Assembly: GCF_900104775.1 (NCBI RefSeq)
Contig: NZ_FNSA01000003.1
Span: 3,410,001 to 3,474,000 of the forward strand
Origin: Tsukamurella tyrosinosolvens
GTDB lineage: Bacteria; Actinomycetota; Actinomycetes; Mycobacteriales; Mycobacteriaceae
Length of the DNA stretch: 64,000 nucleotides
Reading direction: 5' to 3'
Shown: one piece after another, positions 9,639-18,686 of the stretch
Layout of the letters: every line of letters starts with the position of its first letter
Position numbering within the stretch: position 1 is the stretch's first letter
The notes under the pieces: model-generated
The model's database searches: none
What the model saw: only the letters and a program-made list of their open reading frames with translations
Told to the model about the DNA's origin: nothing
Position numbers and translations under genes: made by a program

Positions 9639-9644
9639 CATACT
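9639..9644 (+). promoter_or_regulatory. -10 element of asnB (leaderless start)
   Basis: CATACT followed by 8 bases and GTG 9653. The start is independently fixed by the catalytic Cys codon that comes second. Confidence 0.55.
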
Positions 9645-9652
9645 GGTCAACC

Positions 9653-11617
9653 GTGTGTGGCCTCCTGGGATTCCTGTCCGCCGATCAGCACGCGGGCGAC
9701 GTCGTCGACGCGGTGACCGCCGCCGGCCGGTGCATGCGGCACCGCGGCCCGGACGAGTTCGGCGGGTCGTGGCACGACGACGACCTGGCGCTGAGCTTCA
9801 ACCGGCTCGCCTTCATCGACATCGAGCACGCCCATCAGCCGCTGCGCTGGGGCCCGCCGGAGAGCCCGGACCGGTACGCACTGACGTTCAACGGCGAGAT
9901 CTACAACTACCTCGAGCTGCGGCAGCGCCTGACCGACGAGTTCGGCGCCGAGTTCCGCACCGAGGGCGACGGCGAGTCGATCGTCGCCGGGTTCCACCAC
10001 TGGGGCATCGACGGGGTGCTGGGGCAGCTGCGCGGCATGTTCGCCTTCGCGATCTGGGACACCGAGAAGCGGGAGCTGACGCTCGCGCGCGACCAGTTCG
10101 GCATCAAGCCCCTCTACGTCGCGACGGGCTCGAAGGGCACCGTCTTCTCGTCCGAGAAGAAGTCGGTGCTCGCCCTGGCGGACGAGGCGGGGCTGAAGCC
10201 GGGCCTCGACGCTCGCGCCGTGCAGCACTACACGGTCCTGCAGTACGTGCCCGAGCCCGAGTCGCTGCACCTGGGCATCCGCCGCCTCGAGTCGGGCTGC
10301 TACGCCACCCTCTCCCCCGGCGGCGAGGTCGTCGGCCGGCGCTACTTCGAGCCGCGCTTCCCCGTGAAGCCCGTCACCGGCGGCCTCGAGTCGGCCGAGG
10401 CGAAGGCCGTCTACCGCGACATCGCCGACGCACTGCGCGACTCGGTGAAGATGCACATGCGCGCCGACGTGACCGTCGGATCGTTCCTCTCCGGCGGCAT
10501 CGACTCGACGGCCGTCGCGGCGCTGGCGATCCAGCACAACCCCGACCTGATCACGATCACCACAGGTTTCCAGCGCGAGGGCTACAGCGAGGTCGACGTG
10601 GCCGCCGAGTCCGCCGAGGCGATCGGCGCCCGGCACGTGGTGAAGACGGTCTCGCCCGAGGAGTTCCGCGACGCGATCCCCGCTATCGTCTGGTACCTCG
10701 ACGATCCGGTGGCCGACCCGTCGCTCGTGCCCCTCTACTACCTCGCGCGCGAGGCCCGCAAGCACGTCAAGGTCGTGCTGTCGGGCGAGGGCGCCGACGA
10801 GCTGTTCGGCGGCTACACCATCTACAAGGAGCCGCTCTCGCTCGCGCCGTTCGACAAGCTGCCCGCGTGGGCGCGACGCACGGCCGGGAGGATCGGCGAT
10901 CGCATGCCCGAGGGCAAGCGCGGTAAGTCGCTGCTGCAGCGCGGCTCGCTGCCACTCGAGGAGCGGTACTACGGCAACGCCCGGTCGTTCAACGACGCCC
11001 AGCTCGACTACGTACTGCGCGACTTCCGGCCGGAGTGGACGCACACCGACGTGACCGCCCCGATCTACGCCAAGACCCGCGGCTGGGGCCCCGTCGAGCG
11101 GATGCAGCACCTGGACCAGTTCACCTGGCTGCGCGGCGACATCCTGGTCAAGGCCGACAAGATGACGATGGCCAACTCGCTGGAGCTGCGCGTGCCGTTC
11201 CTGGACAAGGAGGTCTTCCGCGTCGCGGAGACGCTGCCCGCTGATCTCAAGCTGGCCGGCGGCACGTCGAAGTACGCGCTGCGTCGCGCGCTCGAGGAGA
11301 TCATCCCGCCGCACGTGCTGCACCGGAAGAAGCTCGGCTTCCCGGTGCCGCTGCGGCACTGGCTGGCCGGCCCGGAGCTCTACGACTGGGCGCGGAACGT
11401 CATCGAGGAGTCGCAGACCGACGAGTGGATCGACCGGCGCGCGGTCCTGGCCATGCTCGACGAGCACAAGGCGAAGGCCCCCGAGGGCTGGCCGGGCGGC
11501 ACCGACCACTCCCGGCGGCTCTGGACCGTGCTGGTGTTCATGGTCTGGCACGGCATCTTCGTCGAGGACCGCATCCATCCCGCCATCGAGGAGCCGGTCT
11601 ACCCGGTCCGCCTCTAG
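9653..11617 (+). CDS. asnB: Asparagine synthase (glutamine-hydrolysing)
   Basis: AsnB moves the amide nitrogen of glutamine onto aspartate or a related carboxylate. The protein is 654 aa. The N-terminal Ntn glutaminase domain has catalytic Cys2 exposed after Met removal (MCGLLGF), plus RHRGPDE and NGEIYNY. The synthetase domain has the ATP P-loop SGGIDS (280-285) and SGEGADELFGGY. The open frame extends to 9557, but the Cys requirement and the -10 spacing fix GTG 9653. In corynebacteria the homologue (LtsA) amidates meso-diaminopimelate of peptidoglycan; that role is possible here. Confidence 0.96.
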   Translation: MCGLLGFLSADQHAGDVVDAVTAAGRCMRHRGPDEFGGSWHDDDLALSFNRLAFIDIEHAHQPLRWGPPESPDRYALTFNGEIYNYLELRQRLTDEFGAEFRTEGDGESIVAGFHHWGIDGVLGQLRGMFAFAIWDTEKRELTLARDQFGIKPLYVATGSKGTVFSSEKKSVLALADEAGLKPGLDARAVQHYTVLQYVPEPESLHLGIRRLESGCYATLSPGGEVVGRRYFEPRFPVKPVTGGLESAEAKAVYRDIADALRDSVKMHMRADVTVGSFLSGGIDSTAVAALAIQHNPDLITITTGFQREGYSEVDVAAESAEAIGARHVVKTVSPEEFRDAIPAIVWYLDDPVADPSLVPLYYLAREARKHVKVVLSGEGADELFGGYTIYKEPLSLAPFDKLPAWARRTAGRIGDRMPEGKRGKSLLQRGSLPLEERYYGNARSFNDAQLDYVLRDFRPEWTHTDVTAPIYAKTRGWGPVERMQHLDQFTWLRGDILVKADKMTMANSLELRVPFLDKEVFRVAETLPADLKLAGGTSKYALRRALEEIIPPHVLHRKKLGFPVPLRHWLAGPELYDWARNVIEESQTDEWIDRRAVLAMLDEHKAKAPEGWPGGTDHSRRLWTVLVFMVWHGIFVEDRIHPAIEEPVYPVRL

Positions 11618-11634
11618 GCCGCCGCCACGTCGCC

Positions 11635-12048
11635 TCAGGCGGCCGCCGTCGCGCCCGTACGGTCCGACGGTGCGCCGTCGGCGAGCGCCCGGAGCACGGC
11701 GACGTGCACGACCGGGACGACGAATTCGACGACGAGCATGGCGATGTAGAAGGGCGTGGGCGCGCCGGACGTGATCCACGCGAGCACCCGGCCGATCGCG
11801 CCGACGAAGAACAGCAGGCCCAGGAGGTTGATCTCCCGGGCCCGGCCGAGCACGTCGCGCGAGGCCCAGACGAAGGCCGCGCCGTACGCCGCGAAGAGCA
11901 CGTTGAAGACCCGCAGGTCGGAGTCCATCGTCGCGTTCACCTCGCCGCCACCGATGTAGGTGACCTGACCGAACAGGAAGTGCGCGAGGGCGATCCCGAT
12001 CACGACGACGCCGAAGACCACGAGCCACGCACGGAAGATCCGCTGCAT
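11635..12048 (-). CDS. DUF4345-type membrane protein
   Basis: A 137-aa membrane protein with four hydrophobic segments (about 8-25, 47-65, 73-92, 97-118), matching the DUF4345 pattern (GEVNATMDSDLRVFNVLFAAYG). The function is unknown. ATG 12048 has GGAGG 4 bases upstream and matches the first hydrophobic helix; the frame reads open back to 12246 inside the divergent TetR gene. It is divergent from that TetR gene, its likely controller. It converges on asnB, and a 7-bp inverted repeat (11617-11623/11638-11644) spans the junction. Confidence 0.72.
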   Translation of the reverse strand: MQRIFRAWLVVFGVVVIGIALAHFLFGQVTYIGGGEVNATMDSDLRVFNVLFAAYGAAFVWASRDVLGRAREINLLGLLFFVGAIGRVLAWITSGAPTPFYIAMLVVEFVVPVVHVAVLRALADGAPSDRTGATAAA

Positions 12049-12123
12049 TCCGCCTCCTATTTTACATGTGTCGAATAAGACGCTACGCCGCGATCCGCAC
12101 ACCATCAAGGGCGATCGCGCGCC

Positions 12124-12129
12124 TACAGT
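12124..12129 (+). promoter_or_regulatory. -10 element of the TetR gene (leaderless start)
   Basis: TACAGT followed by 7 bases and GTG 12137. It argues against the earlier start at 12068, which would give an unusual basic N-terminal extension. Confidence 0.55.
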
Positions 12130-12136
12130 GGCCTCC

Positions 12137-12736
12137 GTGCCCACCCGCCGACGCCTGACTCCCGACCAGCGCCGGGACGCGCTGCTCGACGCCGGCGAGG
12201 AACTCTTCCGCGAGCGCGGCGTCGACGACGTCTCGATGCAGGACATCGCCGAGCACGCGGGCGTGACCCGCGCACTGCTCTACCACTACTTCCGCACGAA
12301 GGCCGAGCTGTTCGGGGGCATCTGGTCGCGCGCACACGAGCGGGTGCGTACGAGCCCGCCATCCGCGGCGCCGACGGTCCGCGCCTGGGCCGAGCGCCTG
12401 CTCCGCGACTACCTCGACTTCTACGCCGCGCACCTATCGCTGGTGATCATCGCGAATCGCAGTTCCGTCGCGAGCGATCCGGCGGTGCGCGGCCCCGTCG
12501 ACGATTCCTTCGCCGCGATCAGTCGCGCCCTGCTCGATGCCGCGGGCGCCGGCGGCGCGCAGCGCGCGGCCGCCGAGGTCGCCTTCGCCGGCTGGATCGC
12601 CTTCGTGCGCGAGACCTCGCTCGCCACGTTCCTGGACGGACGCATCGAGCCGGAGGAGAACGTCGCGCTGTGCCTGGCCGCCCTCGACGCCACCGTCGGC
12701 CGCCACGCCGACCTCAGCGCCCCGGCGCGGCACTGA
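12137..12736 (+). CDS. TetR-family transcriptional regulator
   Basis: A one-component repressor of 199 aa. The N-terminal HTH is clear: LLDAGEELFRERGVDD (17-32), MQDIAEHAGVTRALLYHYFRTKAELF (34-59). The C-terminal ligand domain is all-helical and divergent. Likely targets are the divergent DUF4345 gene and possibly the hemolysin III-like gene that converges with it 3 bases past its stop and carries a perfect operator-like palindrome (13398-13417). GTG 12137 is chosen from the -10 spacing. Confidence 0.88.
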   Translation: MPTRRRLTPDQRRDALLDAGEELFRERGVDDVSMQDIAEHAGVTRALLYHYFRTKAELFGGIWSRAHERVRTSPPSAAPTVRAWAERLLRDYLDFYAAHLSLVIIANRSSVASDPAVRGPVDDSFAAISRALLDAAGAGGAQRAAAEVAFAGWIAFVRETSLATFLDGRIEPEENVALCLAALDATVGRHADLSAPARH

Positions 12737-12739
12737 GAG

Positions 12740-13396
12740 TCAGCGCAGCAGCGCGATCCACATCGCCGCGTAGTGGCAGAGCGCCGCGACGACGGTGGCG
12801 ACGTGGAAGAACTCGTGGTGCCCGAAGACGCCGGGCCAAGGGTTCGGCCAGCGGGTCGCGTAGAGCACCGCTCCCCCGCTGTAGAGCACGCCGCCGACGG
12901 CGAGCAGGATCGACGCGGTCCAGCCCGCGCCGCGCACCAGGTCTCCCGCGACGGCGACGACCACCCAGCCGAGCGCGATGTACAGCGGCACACCGACCCA
13001 GCGCGGCGCGTGCGGCCACAGCAGCTTGAGCGCCACCCCGGCCAGGGCTCCGCCCCAGACCACCGCGAGCACCCACCGCGCGACGGACGAGGGCAGCGCC
13101 AGGACCGCGATGGGCGTGTAGCTGCCCGCGATGAAGACGAAGATCATGCAGTGGTCGGCGCGCTTCATCCAGATGCGCTGCGCTTCGGTCCACGCCCCGC
13201 GGTGGTACGCGGCGCTCACGCCGAACACCCCGAACACGGTGATCGCGTACACCAGCAGGGCGAACCCGGCGGCCGCCGACTGCAGGAAGCCCGCCACCAC
13301 GAGCGGGATGCCCAACAGCACGGCGCCGAGCGCTCCGAACTGGTGGATCACGCCCCGCAGGCGCGGCTTGGCCTCGGGGACACCGGCGATCGTCAT
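12740..13396 (-). CDS. Hemolysin III / PAQR-family membrane protein
   Basis: A 218-aa integral membrane protein with seven hydrophobic segments of the HlyIII/YqfA group. The family signatures are present: GVIHQFGAL near residue 15, SAAYHRG with KRADHCMIF (about 61-85), and the C-terminal GHHEFFHVATVVAALCHY. These Asp/His residues form the zinc site of PAQR hydrolases. The bacterial function is uncertain; a role in membrane lipid homeostasis is proposed. The start ATG 13396 lies directly downstream of a promoter covered by a palindrome. Confidence 0.9.
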   Translation of the reverse strand: MTIAGVPEAKPRLRGVIHQFGALGAVLLGIPLVVAGFLQSAAAGFALLVYAITVFGVFGVSAAYHRGAWTEAQRIWMKRADHCMIFVFIAGSYTPIAVLALPSSVARWVLAVVWGGALAGVALKLLWPHAPRWVGVPLYIALGWVVVAVAGDLVRGAGWTASILLAVGGVLYSGGAVLYATRWPNPWPGVFGHHEFFHVATVVAALCHYAAMWIALLR

Positions 13397-13397
13397 G

Positions 13398-13417
13398 AAC
13401 CTACGATACCGTAGGTT
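13398..13417. promoter_or_regulatory. Palindromic operator over the hemolysin III promoter
   Basis: AACCTACG and CGTAGGTT are perfect 8-bp arms around a 4-base centre. On the minus strand the -10-like TATCGT (13403-13408) falls inside the palindrome, 6 bases before ATG 13396. A bound repressor would therefore block the promoter. The adjacent TetR protein is the first candidate ligand. Confidence 0.6.
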
Positions 13418-13442
13418 ACTCGCCGGTAATCAGATATGTGAC

Positions 13443-14507
<1,065 letters not shown>

Positions 14508-14518
14508 TCAGTCGTGCG

Positions 14519-14866
14519 TCAGTTGAACGAGTCGCCGCAGGCGCACGAGCCGGTGGCGTTCGGGTTGTCGATGGTGAAACCCTGCTTCTCGATCGAGTCG
14601 ACGAAGTCGATCTTCGCGCCGATCAGGAACGGCACGCTCATCCGGTCGACGGACAGCTTGACGCCGCCGAACTCGGACATCACGTCACCGTCGAGCGACC
14701 GGTCGTCGAAGTACAGCTGGTACCGGAGGCCCGCGCAACCACCCGGCTGCACCTCGATGCGCAGGGCCAGGTCATCACGACCCTCCTGGTCCAGCAGCGC
14801 CTTCGCCTTCGAGGCGGCGGCCTCGGTCAGCACCACACCGGTGGTTTCGCTCTCAGCAGTAGTCAT
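14519..14866 (-). CDS. HesB/IscA-type iron-sulfur carrier
   Basis: An A-type carrier (ErpA-like) that hands Fe-S clusters to apoproteins. The protein is 115 aa, with the three ligand cysteines C44 (GGCAG), C108 and C110 (GSCACGDSF). FTIDNP precedes the C-terminal pair. It matches Rv2204c in position and size. ATG 14866 is the start; no strong Shine-Dalgarno is seen (GAGGAGAACCT lies next to the start). It runs in the same direction as adenosine kinase, with an 89-base gap. Confidence 0.93.
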   Translation of the reverse strand: MTTAESETTGVVLTEAAASKAKALLDQEGRDDLALRIEVQPGGCAGLRYQLYFDDRSLDGDVMSEFGGVKLSVDRMSVPFLIGAKIDFVDSIEKQGFTIDNPNATGSCACGDSFN

Positions 14867-14974
14867 AGGTTCTCCTCACAGACGCACGTCGGTGTCTGGT
14901 TCAACGGTACTCCCCCGCCCCGCATTCCCGGGAGTCACCGTCACCCGCGTCGTCGTGCACCCGGCGGGATCGAA

Positions 14975-14980
14975 TACCCT
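14975..14980 (+). promoter_or_regulatory. -10 element of the DUF3043 gene (leaderless start)
   Basis: TACCCT followed by 7 bases and GTG 14988. The spacing selects a 228-aa product out of a reading frame that stays open for 2.5 kb. Confidence 0.55.
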
Positions 14981-14987
14981 GGACGGC

Positions 14988-15674
14988 GTGAAACTCCCCT
15001 GGCAGAAGGCCGACGATTCGACCTCCGAGGCGGCGGAGTCCGCGGCCGCCGACACCGTCGACGAGACCGCCGCGGACCCGACCGCCAAGCCCGCGCAGAC
15101 GGCGGGCAAGGGCCGCCCCACGCCCAGCCGCCGCGAGGCCCAGGGCCGCAAGCGCGGCCCCGTCGCTCCCGCTCCGATGACGCGGGCCGAGGCCCGCGCG
15201 CGGAAGAAGGAGCTGCGCAACTCCATGAGCAAGGAGGAGCGCAAGGCCGCGGCCGCCCAGCGCCGCACGCAGGCCAACGAGCGCCGCGAGCTCATGATGG
15301 AGGGCGACGAGCGCTACCTGCCGGCCCGCGACAAGGGCCCCGTCAAGGCCTACGTGCGCGACCTGGTCGACGCGAAGCGCCACATCTCCACCATGTTCAT
15401 CCCGTTCGCCGTCGCCGTGATGGTGTTCATGTTCGTCACGGTCAACCGGCCGGAACTCGCGGGCATCCCGATGCTGATCCTGCTGGTCATGGTCGCCGTC
15501 ATGGCGATCGAGGGCATCCTCACCGGCCGCCGCGTCAACAACCGGGTCCGCGAGCGCTGGCCGGACACGACAGAGACGGGCTTCCGCCTCGGCTGGTACG
15601 CCTTCATGCGTTCCACGCAGCTGCGGCGCATGCGCATCCCGCGGCCGCAGGTCAAGCCGGGCGACGCGGTCTAG
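14988..15674 (+). CDS. DUF3043 membrane protein
   Basis: A 228-aa protein equivalent in place to Rv2206; the function is unknown. Residues 1-130 are hydrophilic and very charged (TRAEARARKKELRNSMSKEE), followed by the conserved GDERYLPARDKGPVKAYVRD. Two membrane helices (about 136-153 and 158-178) and a basic C-terminal tail (RMRIPRPQVKPG) follow. The long charged N-terminus probably faces the cytoplasm and could bind RNA or another protein. The cobU-cobT gene starts 3 bases after the stop. Confidence 0.88.
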   Translation: MKLPWQKADDSTSEAAESAAADTVDETAADPTAKPAQTAGKGRPTPSRREAQGRKRGPVAPAPMTRAEARARKKELRNSMSKEERKAAAAQRRTQANERRELMMEGDERYLPARDKGPVKAYVRDLVDAKRHISTMFIPFAVAVMVFMFVTVNRPELAGIPMLILLVMVAVMAIEGILTGRRVNNRVRERWPDTTETGFRLGWYAFMRSTQLRRMRIPRPQVKPGDAV

Positions 15675-15677
15675 CCC

Positions 15678-17357
15678 GTGGCGCTCACCCTCGTTCTCGG
15701 CGGGGTCCGCTCCGGCAAGTCCGCCCGCGCCGAGCAGCTGATCGCCGGATCCGGCGCCCTCGTCCGGTACGTCGCCACGGCGCCGCGGCCCGACGGTGAC
15801 CCCGACCTCGCCGCGCGCGTCGCCGCGCACCGCGACCGGCGCCCGGCGTCGTGGTCCACCGTGGAGACGCAGGACCTGCGCGCGGTGCTGGCCGAGGGCT
15901 CGGTGCCCACGCTGATCGACGACCTCGGCGGCTGGCTCGCCGCCCGGCTCGACGCGGCCGGGTGGGAGACCCCCGAGAACGTGCAGCCCGACCTCGACGG
16001 CCTCGTGGCCGCCGCAGCGGCGTACGCGGGCGAACTGGTCATCGTCAGCCCCGAGGTGGGCCTGTCGCTCGTCCCCGAGACCCACGCGGGCCGGGTTTTC
16101 CAGGACCTACTGGGCACGCTCAACGGCCGGCTCGCGGCGATCGCCGATCGGGCCGAGCTCGTCGTCGCCGGCATCCCCGTCGCCCTCTCCGGCGCGGCGG
16201 CCACCGGCACCGTGTCCGACGGTGCGCCTGCCGCGAGCCTGGTCAAGCCCGTGCCAGAGGTTCCCGCGGCCCCGCCGATCGTGCTCCCGCCGTTCGAGCC
16301 GGGTGCCGACCCCCTGGCGTTCCCGCAGCTCTCCCCTCCGGATCCGTTCGTGGGGCGCGAGGCCCGCGACCGCCAGCTGGAGCTCACCAAGCCCGCCGGG
16401 TCGCTGGGCCGGCTGGAGCAGCTCGGCGAGTGGATCGCCGCGTGCCAGGGCGTGTGCCCGCCGCAGCAGTTCGAGCGCGCGCGCATCGTGGTCTTCGCCG
16501 GCGATCACGGGGTGGCCGCGGGCGGCGTCTCGGCATACCCGCCGGAGGTCACGGCGCAGATGGTGGCGAACTTCGCCGCGGACGGCGCCGCGATCAACGT
16601 GCTGGCCGCGCAGGCCGGCGCGACGGTCCGCATCGAGGACATCGCCGTCGCCGGCGACACCCGCGAGGACCTGAGCCGCAACAAGATCCGCCGCTCGTCG
16701 GGCGACATCGCGGTCACCGACGCGATGACCGACGAGGAGACGATCGCCGCGATCGCGGCGGGCCGCCGCATCGCCGACGAGGAGGTCGACTCCGGAGCGG
16801 ACCTGCTCATCGCCGGCGACATGGGCATCGGCAACACGACCCCCGCCGCGGTGCTGGTCGGCGCGCTCACCGAGACGGAGCCCGTCCTCGTCGTGGGCCG
16901 CGGCACCGGCATCGACGACAACGCCTGGATGCGCAAGGCCGCCGCGATCCGCGACGGCATGTACCGCGCCCGCCCGCATACCGGCAACCCGAAGGCGCTG
17001 CTGCGCAGCGTCGCCGGGGCCGACCTCGCCGCAATGGCCGGGTTCCTCGCGCAGGCCGCCGTGCGCCGCACCCCGGTGATCCTCGACGGGGTCGTGGTGA
17101 CCGCTGCGGCCCTGGTCGCGAACGACCTCGCCCCCGGCGCCGTGAGCTGGTGGGTCGCCGGGCACAGGAGCCCCGAGCCCGCGCACGCCCTCGCGCTGCG
17201 CCGCCTCGATCTCGAGCCCCTCCTGGACCTGGGCCTGCGCCTCGGCGAGGGCAGCGGCGCCGCACTCGCACTGCCGCTGATCCGCTCGGCCGTGGCGGTC
17301 CTCGGCGAGATGGCGACCTTCGACGCCGCCGGCGTCTCCGGGAAGGCCGCCGACTGA
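15678..17357 (+). CDS. CobU-CobT fusion: cobinamide kinase/GTP guanylyltransferase and DMB phosphoribosyltransferase
   Basis: Two steps of the nucleotide-loop assembly of cobalamin are joined in one 559-aa protein. Residues 1-175 are CobU: P-loop GGVRSGKS (8-15) and H51 in AAHRDRRP, the guanylylated His. A Pro/Ala-rich linker covers about 180-210. Residues 215-559 are Cob[27 protein letters not shown], and catalytic Glu E524 in [13 protein letters not shown] 15678 is the start. cobS follows after one base. In M. tuberculosis, as I recall, cobU and cobT are separate genes. Confidence 0.93.
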   Translation: MALTLVLGGVRSGKSARAEQLIAGSGALVRYVATAPRPDGDPDLAARVAAHRDRRPASWSTVETQDLRAVLAEGSVPTLIDDLGGWLAARLDAAGWETPENVQPDLDGLVAAAAAYAGELVIVSPEVGLSLVPETHAGRVFQDLLGTLNGRLAAIADRAELVVAGIPVALSGAAATGTVSDGAPAASLVKPVPEVPAAPPIVLPPFEPGADPLAFPQLSPPDPFVGREARDRQLELTKPAGSLGRLEQLGEWIAACQGVCPPQQFERARIVVFAGDHGVAAGGVSAYPPEVTAQMVANFAADGAAINVLAAQAGATVRIEDIAVAGDTREDLSRNKIRRSSGDIAVTDAMTDEETIAAIAAGRRIADEEVDSGADLLIAGDMGIGNTTPAAVLVGALTETEPVLVVGRGTGIDDNAWMRKAAAIRDGMYRARPHTGNPKALLRSVAGADLAAMAGFLAQAAVRRTPVILDGVVVTAAALVANDLAPGAVSWWVAGHRSPEPAHALALRRLDLEPLLDLGLRLGEGSGAALALPLIRSAVAVLGEMATFDAAGVSGKAAD

Positions 17358-17358
17358 C

Positions 17359-18114
17359 GTGCGGCACCTCGCCGCCACCGTCGCCTGGATGACGGTGCTG
17401 CCCGTGCCCGGCTCCCTGCAGCCGAGCCCGGTCACGCGGGCCGACGGTGCCCGCATCATCGCCCGCGTGCCGCTCGCGGGCGCGATCGTCGGTGCGGTCG
17501 TGGTCGCCGTCGCGTGGGCGGCGCACGCCGCAGCCCTTCCGACGGTGCTCGTCGGCGCCCTGGCCGCCGCCGCTGCCGCGCTGCTGACGCGCGGCATGCA
17601 CCTCGACGGGTTCGCGGATTGCGTGGACGGCCTGGGCAGCTACGGCCCGCCCGAGCGTGCGCGGGAGATCATGCGCCAGGGCACCGTCGGCCCGTTCGGC
17701 GCCGCCGCGCTCGCCCTGTTGCTGATCGCGGAGTCCGCCGCTATGGGCGCCCTCGCGGACCGCGAGGCCTGGCTCGCGATCGGCGTCGCCGTCGGCGCCG
17801 CCCGGGTGGCCGCGGTGCTCGGTTGCCGGCGCGGGTGGTCACCGTCGAACCCCGACGGTTTCGGGGCCCTGACGGCTGGCACCCAAGGCCTTGCGACGCA
17901 GGGATTCTGGGCCGTGGCCGCGCTGGCCGCAGCCGTCCCGGCGGTGCCCGGACGCCCGTGGCAGGGCCCGCTCGCCGTCGCGGTGGGGCTGCTCGTCGCG
18001 GCCCTCGCGATGCGGCACTGCGTGCGCCGGTTCGGCGGGATGAGCGGCGACGTCCTGGGTTTCGGCATCGAACTGGCCGCCGTGGTCGCGCTGATCGGCC
18101 TCTGCGCGGCCTGA
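17359..18114 (+). CDS. cobS: Adenosylcobinamide-GDP ribazoletransferase (cobalamin synthase)
   Basis: CobS joins adenosylcobinamide-GDP and alpha-ribazole in the membrane, the last stage of vitamin B12 assembly. The protein is 251 aa with about six hydrophobic segments. Family marks are FLTVLPVPG-like WMTVLPVPGS at the start, GMHLDGFADCVDGLGSYGPPERAREIMRQGTVGPFG at about 82-117 (metal-binding Asp/His), and RRFGGMSGDVLGF near the C-terminus. GTG 17359 lies one base after the cobU-cobT stop, so the two are co-translated and supply consecutive steps. Confidence 0.95.
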   Translation: MRHLAATVAWMTVLPVPGSLQPSPVTRADGARIIARVPLAGAIVGAVVVAVAWAAHAAALPTVLVGALAAAAAALLTRGMHLDGFADCVDGLGSYGPPERAREIMRQGTVGPFGAAALALLLIAESAAMGALADREAWLAIGVAVGAARVAAVLGCRRGWSPSNPDGFGALTAGTQGLATQGFWAVAALAAAVPAVPGRPWQGPLAVAVGLLVAALAMRHCVRRFGGMSGDVLGFGIELAAVVALIGLCAA

Positions 18115-18171
18115 TCCCCTGAACGACGTCCTGTGCGATGGCAACCGGGCCGCAAGCCTCCGCCAAGGACG

Positions 18172-18186
18172 GTGAGCCAGGCTCAC
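18172..18186. repeat. Perfect palindrome before the DUF7832 gene
   Basis: GTGAGCC-A-GGCTCAC ends 3 bases before ATG 18190. It could be an operator or an mRNA hairpin that hides the start; AAGGA lies just 5' of it. Confidence 0.45.
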
Positions 18187-18189
18187 GAC

Positions 18190-18624
18190 ATGACGTACGA
18201 CGACGCCGGATGGCATTCCGACACCATCGCCGAGCTGGGCCTGCCCGAGGAGGCGGCGGCCACGCACATCGGCATGTTCTACGCGTGGGCCCGCGCCCGC
18301 GGGCTGGCGAGCGGCACGCACCTGGAGCACGGCGTCGACGGCGAGGTGCCCGACGAGTCCCTTCCTCTGCTCGACGAGCGCACCCTCACCCCCGGCGCGT
18401 ACCTGGACGAGTACCTCGACGGCCAGCTCGACCCGAGCTTCTTCACCGCTGAGGGCTGCGCGTTCGTCGAGGCGGAATACGACGCCTACCTCGAGGCCTA
18501 CGAACGGATCCCCGCGGTCACCTCGGGCGAGAACATGTACGCCGCGCCCGACACCTGGCTGCTCTACAACGCGGTGGAGCCGGTGCTCGACGAGCTGTAC
18601 GCGGCGTGGCGGGATCGGCGCTGA
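18190..18624 (+). CDS. DUF7832-like hypothetical protein
   Basis: A 144-aa acidic soluble protein. The start MTYDDAGWH, the THIGMFYAWARARGL stretch (about 24-38), a DGQLDPSFFTAEGCAFVEAEY segment and a C-terminal aromatic LLYNAVEPVLDELYAAW match a small family that sits near polymorphic toxin or SMI1-type immunity genes in other bacteria; I infer this from memory of the pattern. No toxin gene is seen beside it. ATG 18190 is preferred over the in-frame GTG 18172, which lies inside a palindrome. Confidence 0.62.
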   Translation: MTYDDAGWHSDTIAELGLPEEAAATHIGMFYAWARARGLASGTHLEHGVDGEVPDESLPLLDERTLTPGAYLDEYLDGQLDPSFFTAEGCAFVEAEYDAYLEAYERIPAVTSGENMYAAPDTWLLYNAVEPVLDELYAAWRDRR

Positions 18625-18650
18625 ACACCACTCCCTCTGCGGCGAGGGGC

Positions 18651-18679
18651 TCGACAACTAGCGTTGTCAGGAGTAGACA
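18651..18679 (+). promoter_or_regulatory. Promoter of the DUF2236 gene
   Basis: TCGACA (18651-18656), a 17-base spacer and TAGACA (18674-18679), then 7 bases to GTG 18687. This is a full -35/-10 pair with leaderless spacing. It lies just past the preceding stop, in the only short gap between the two genes. Confidence 0.55.
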
Positions 18680-18686
18680 CGGAGTT

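Noticed and set aside
11617-11644. Strong bidirectional terminator between asnB and DUF4345
   Set aside because: Only a 7-bp inverted repeat with a 14-base loop inside a GGC/GCC-rich stretch; too weak to list as a feature.
9647-12028. 793-residue minus-strand frame opposite asnB
   Set aside because: Antisense shadow; asnB and DUF4345 explain the region fully.
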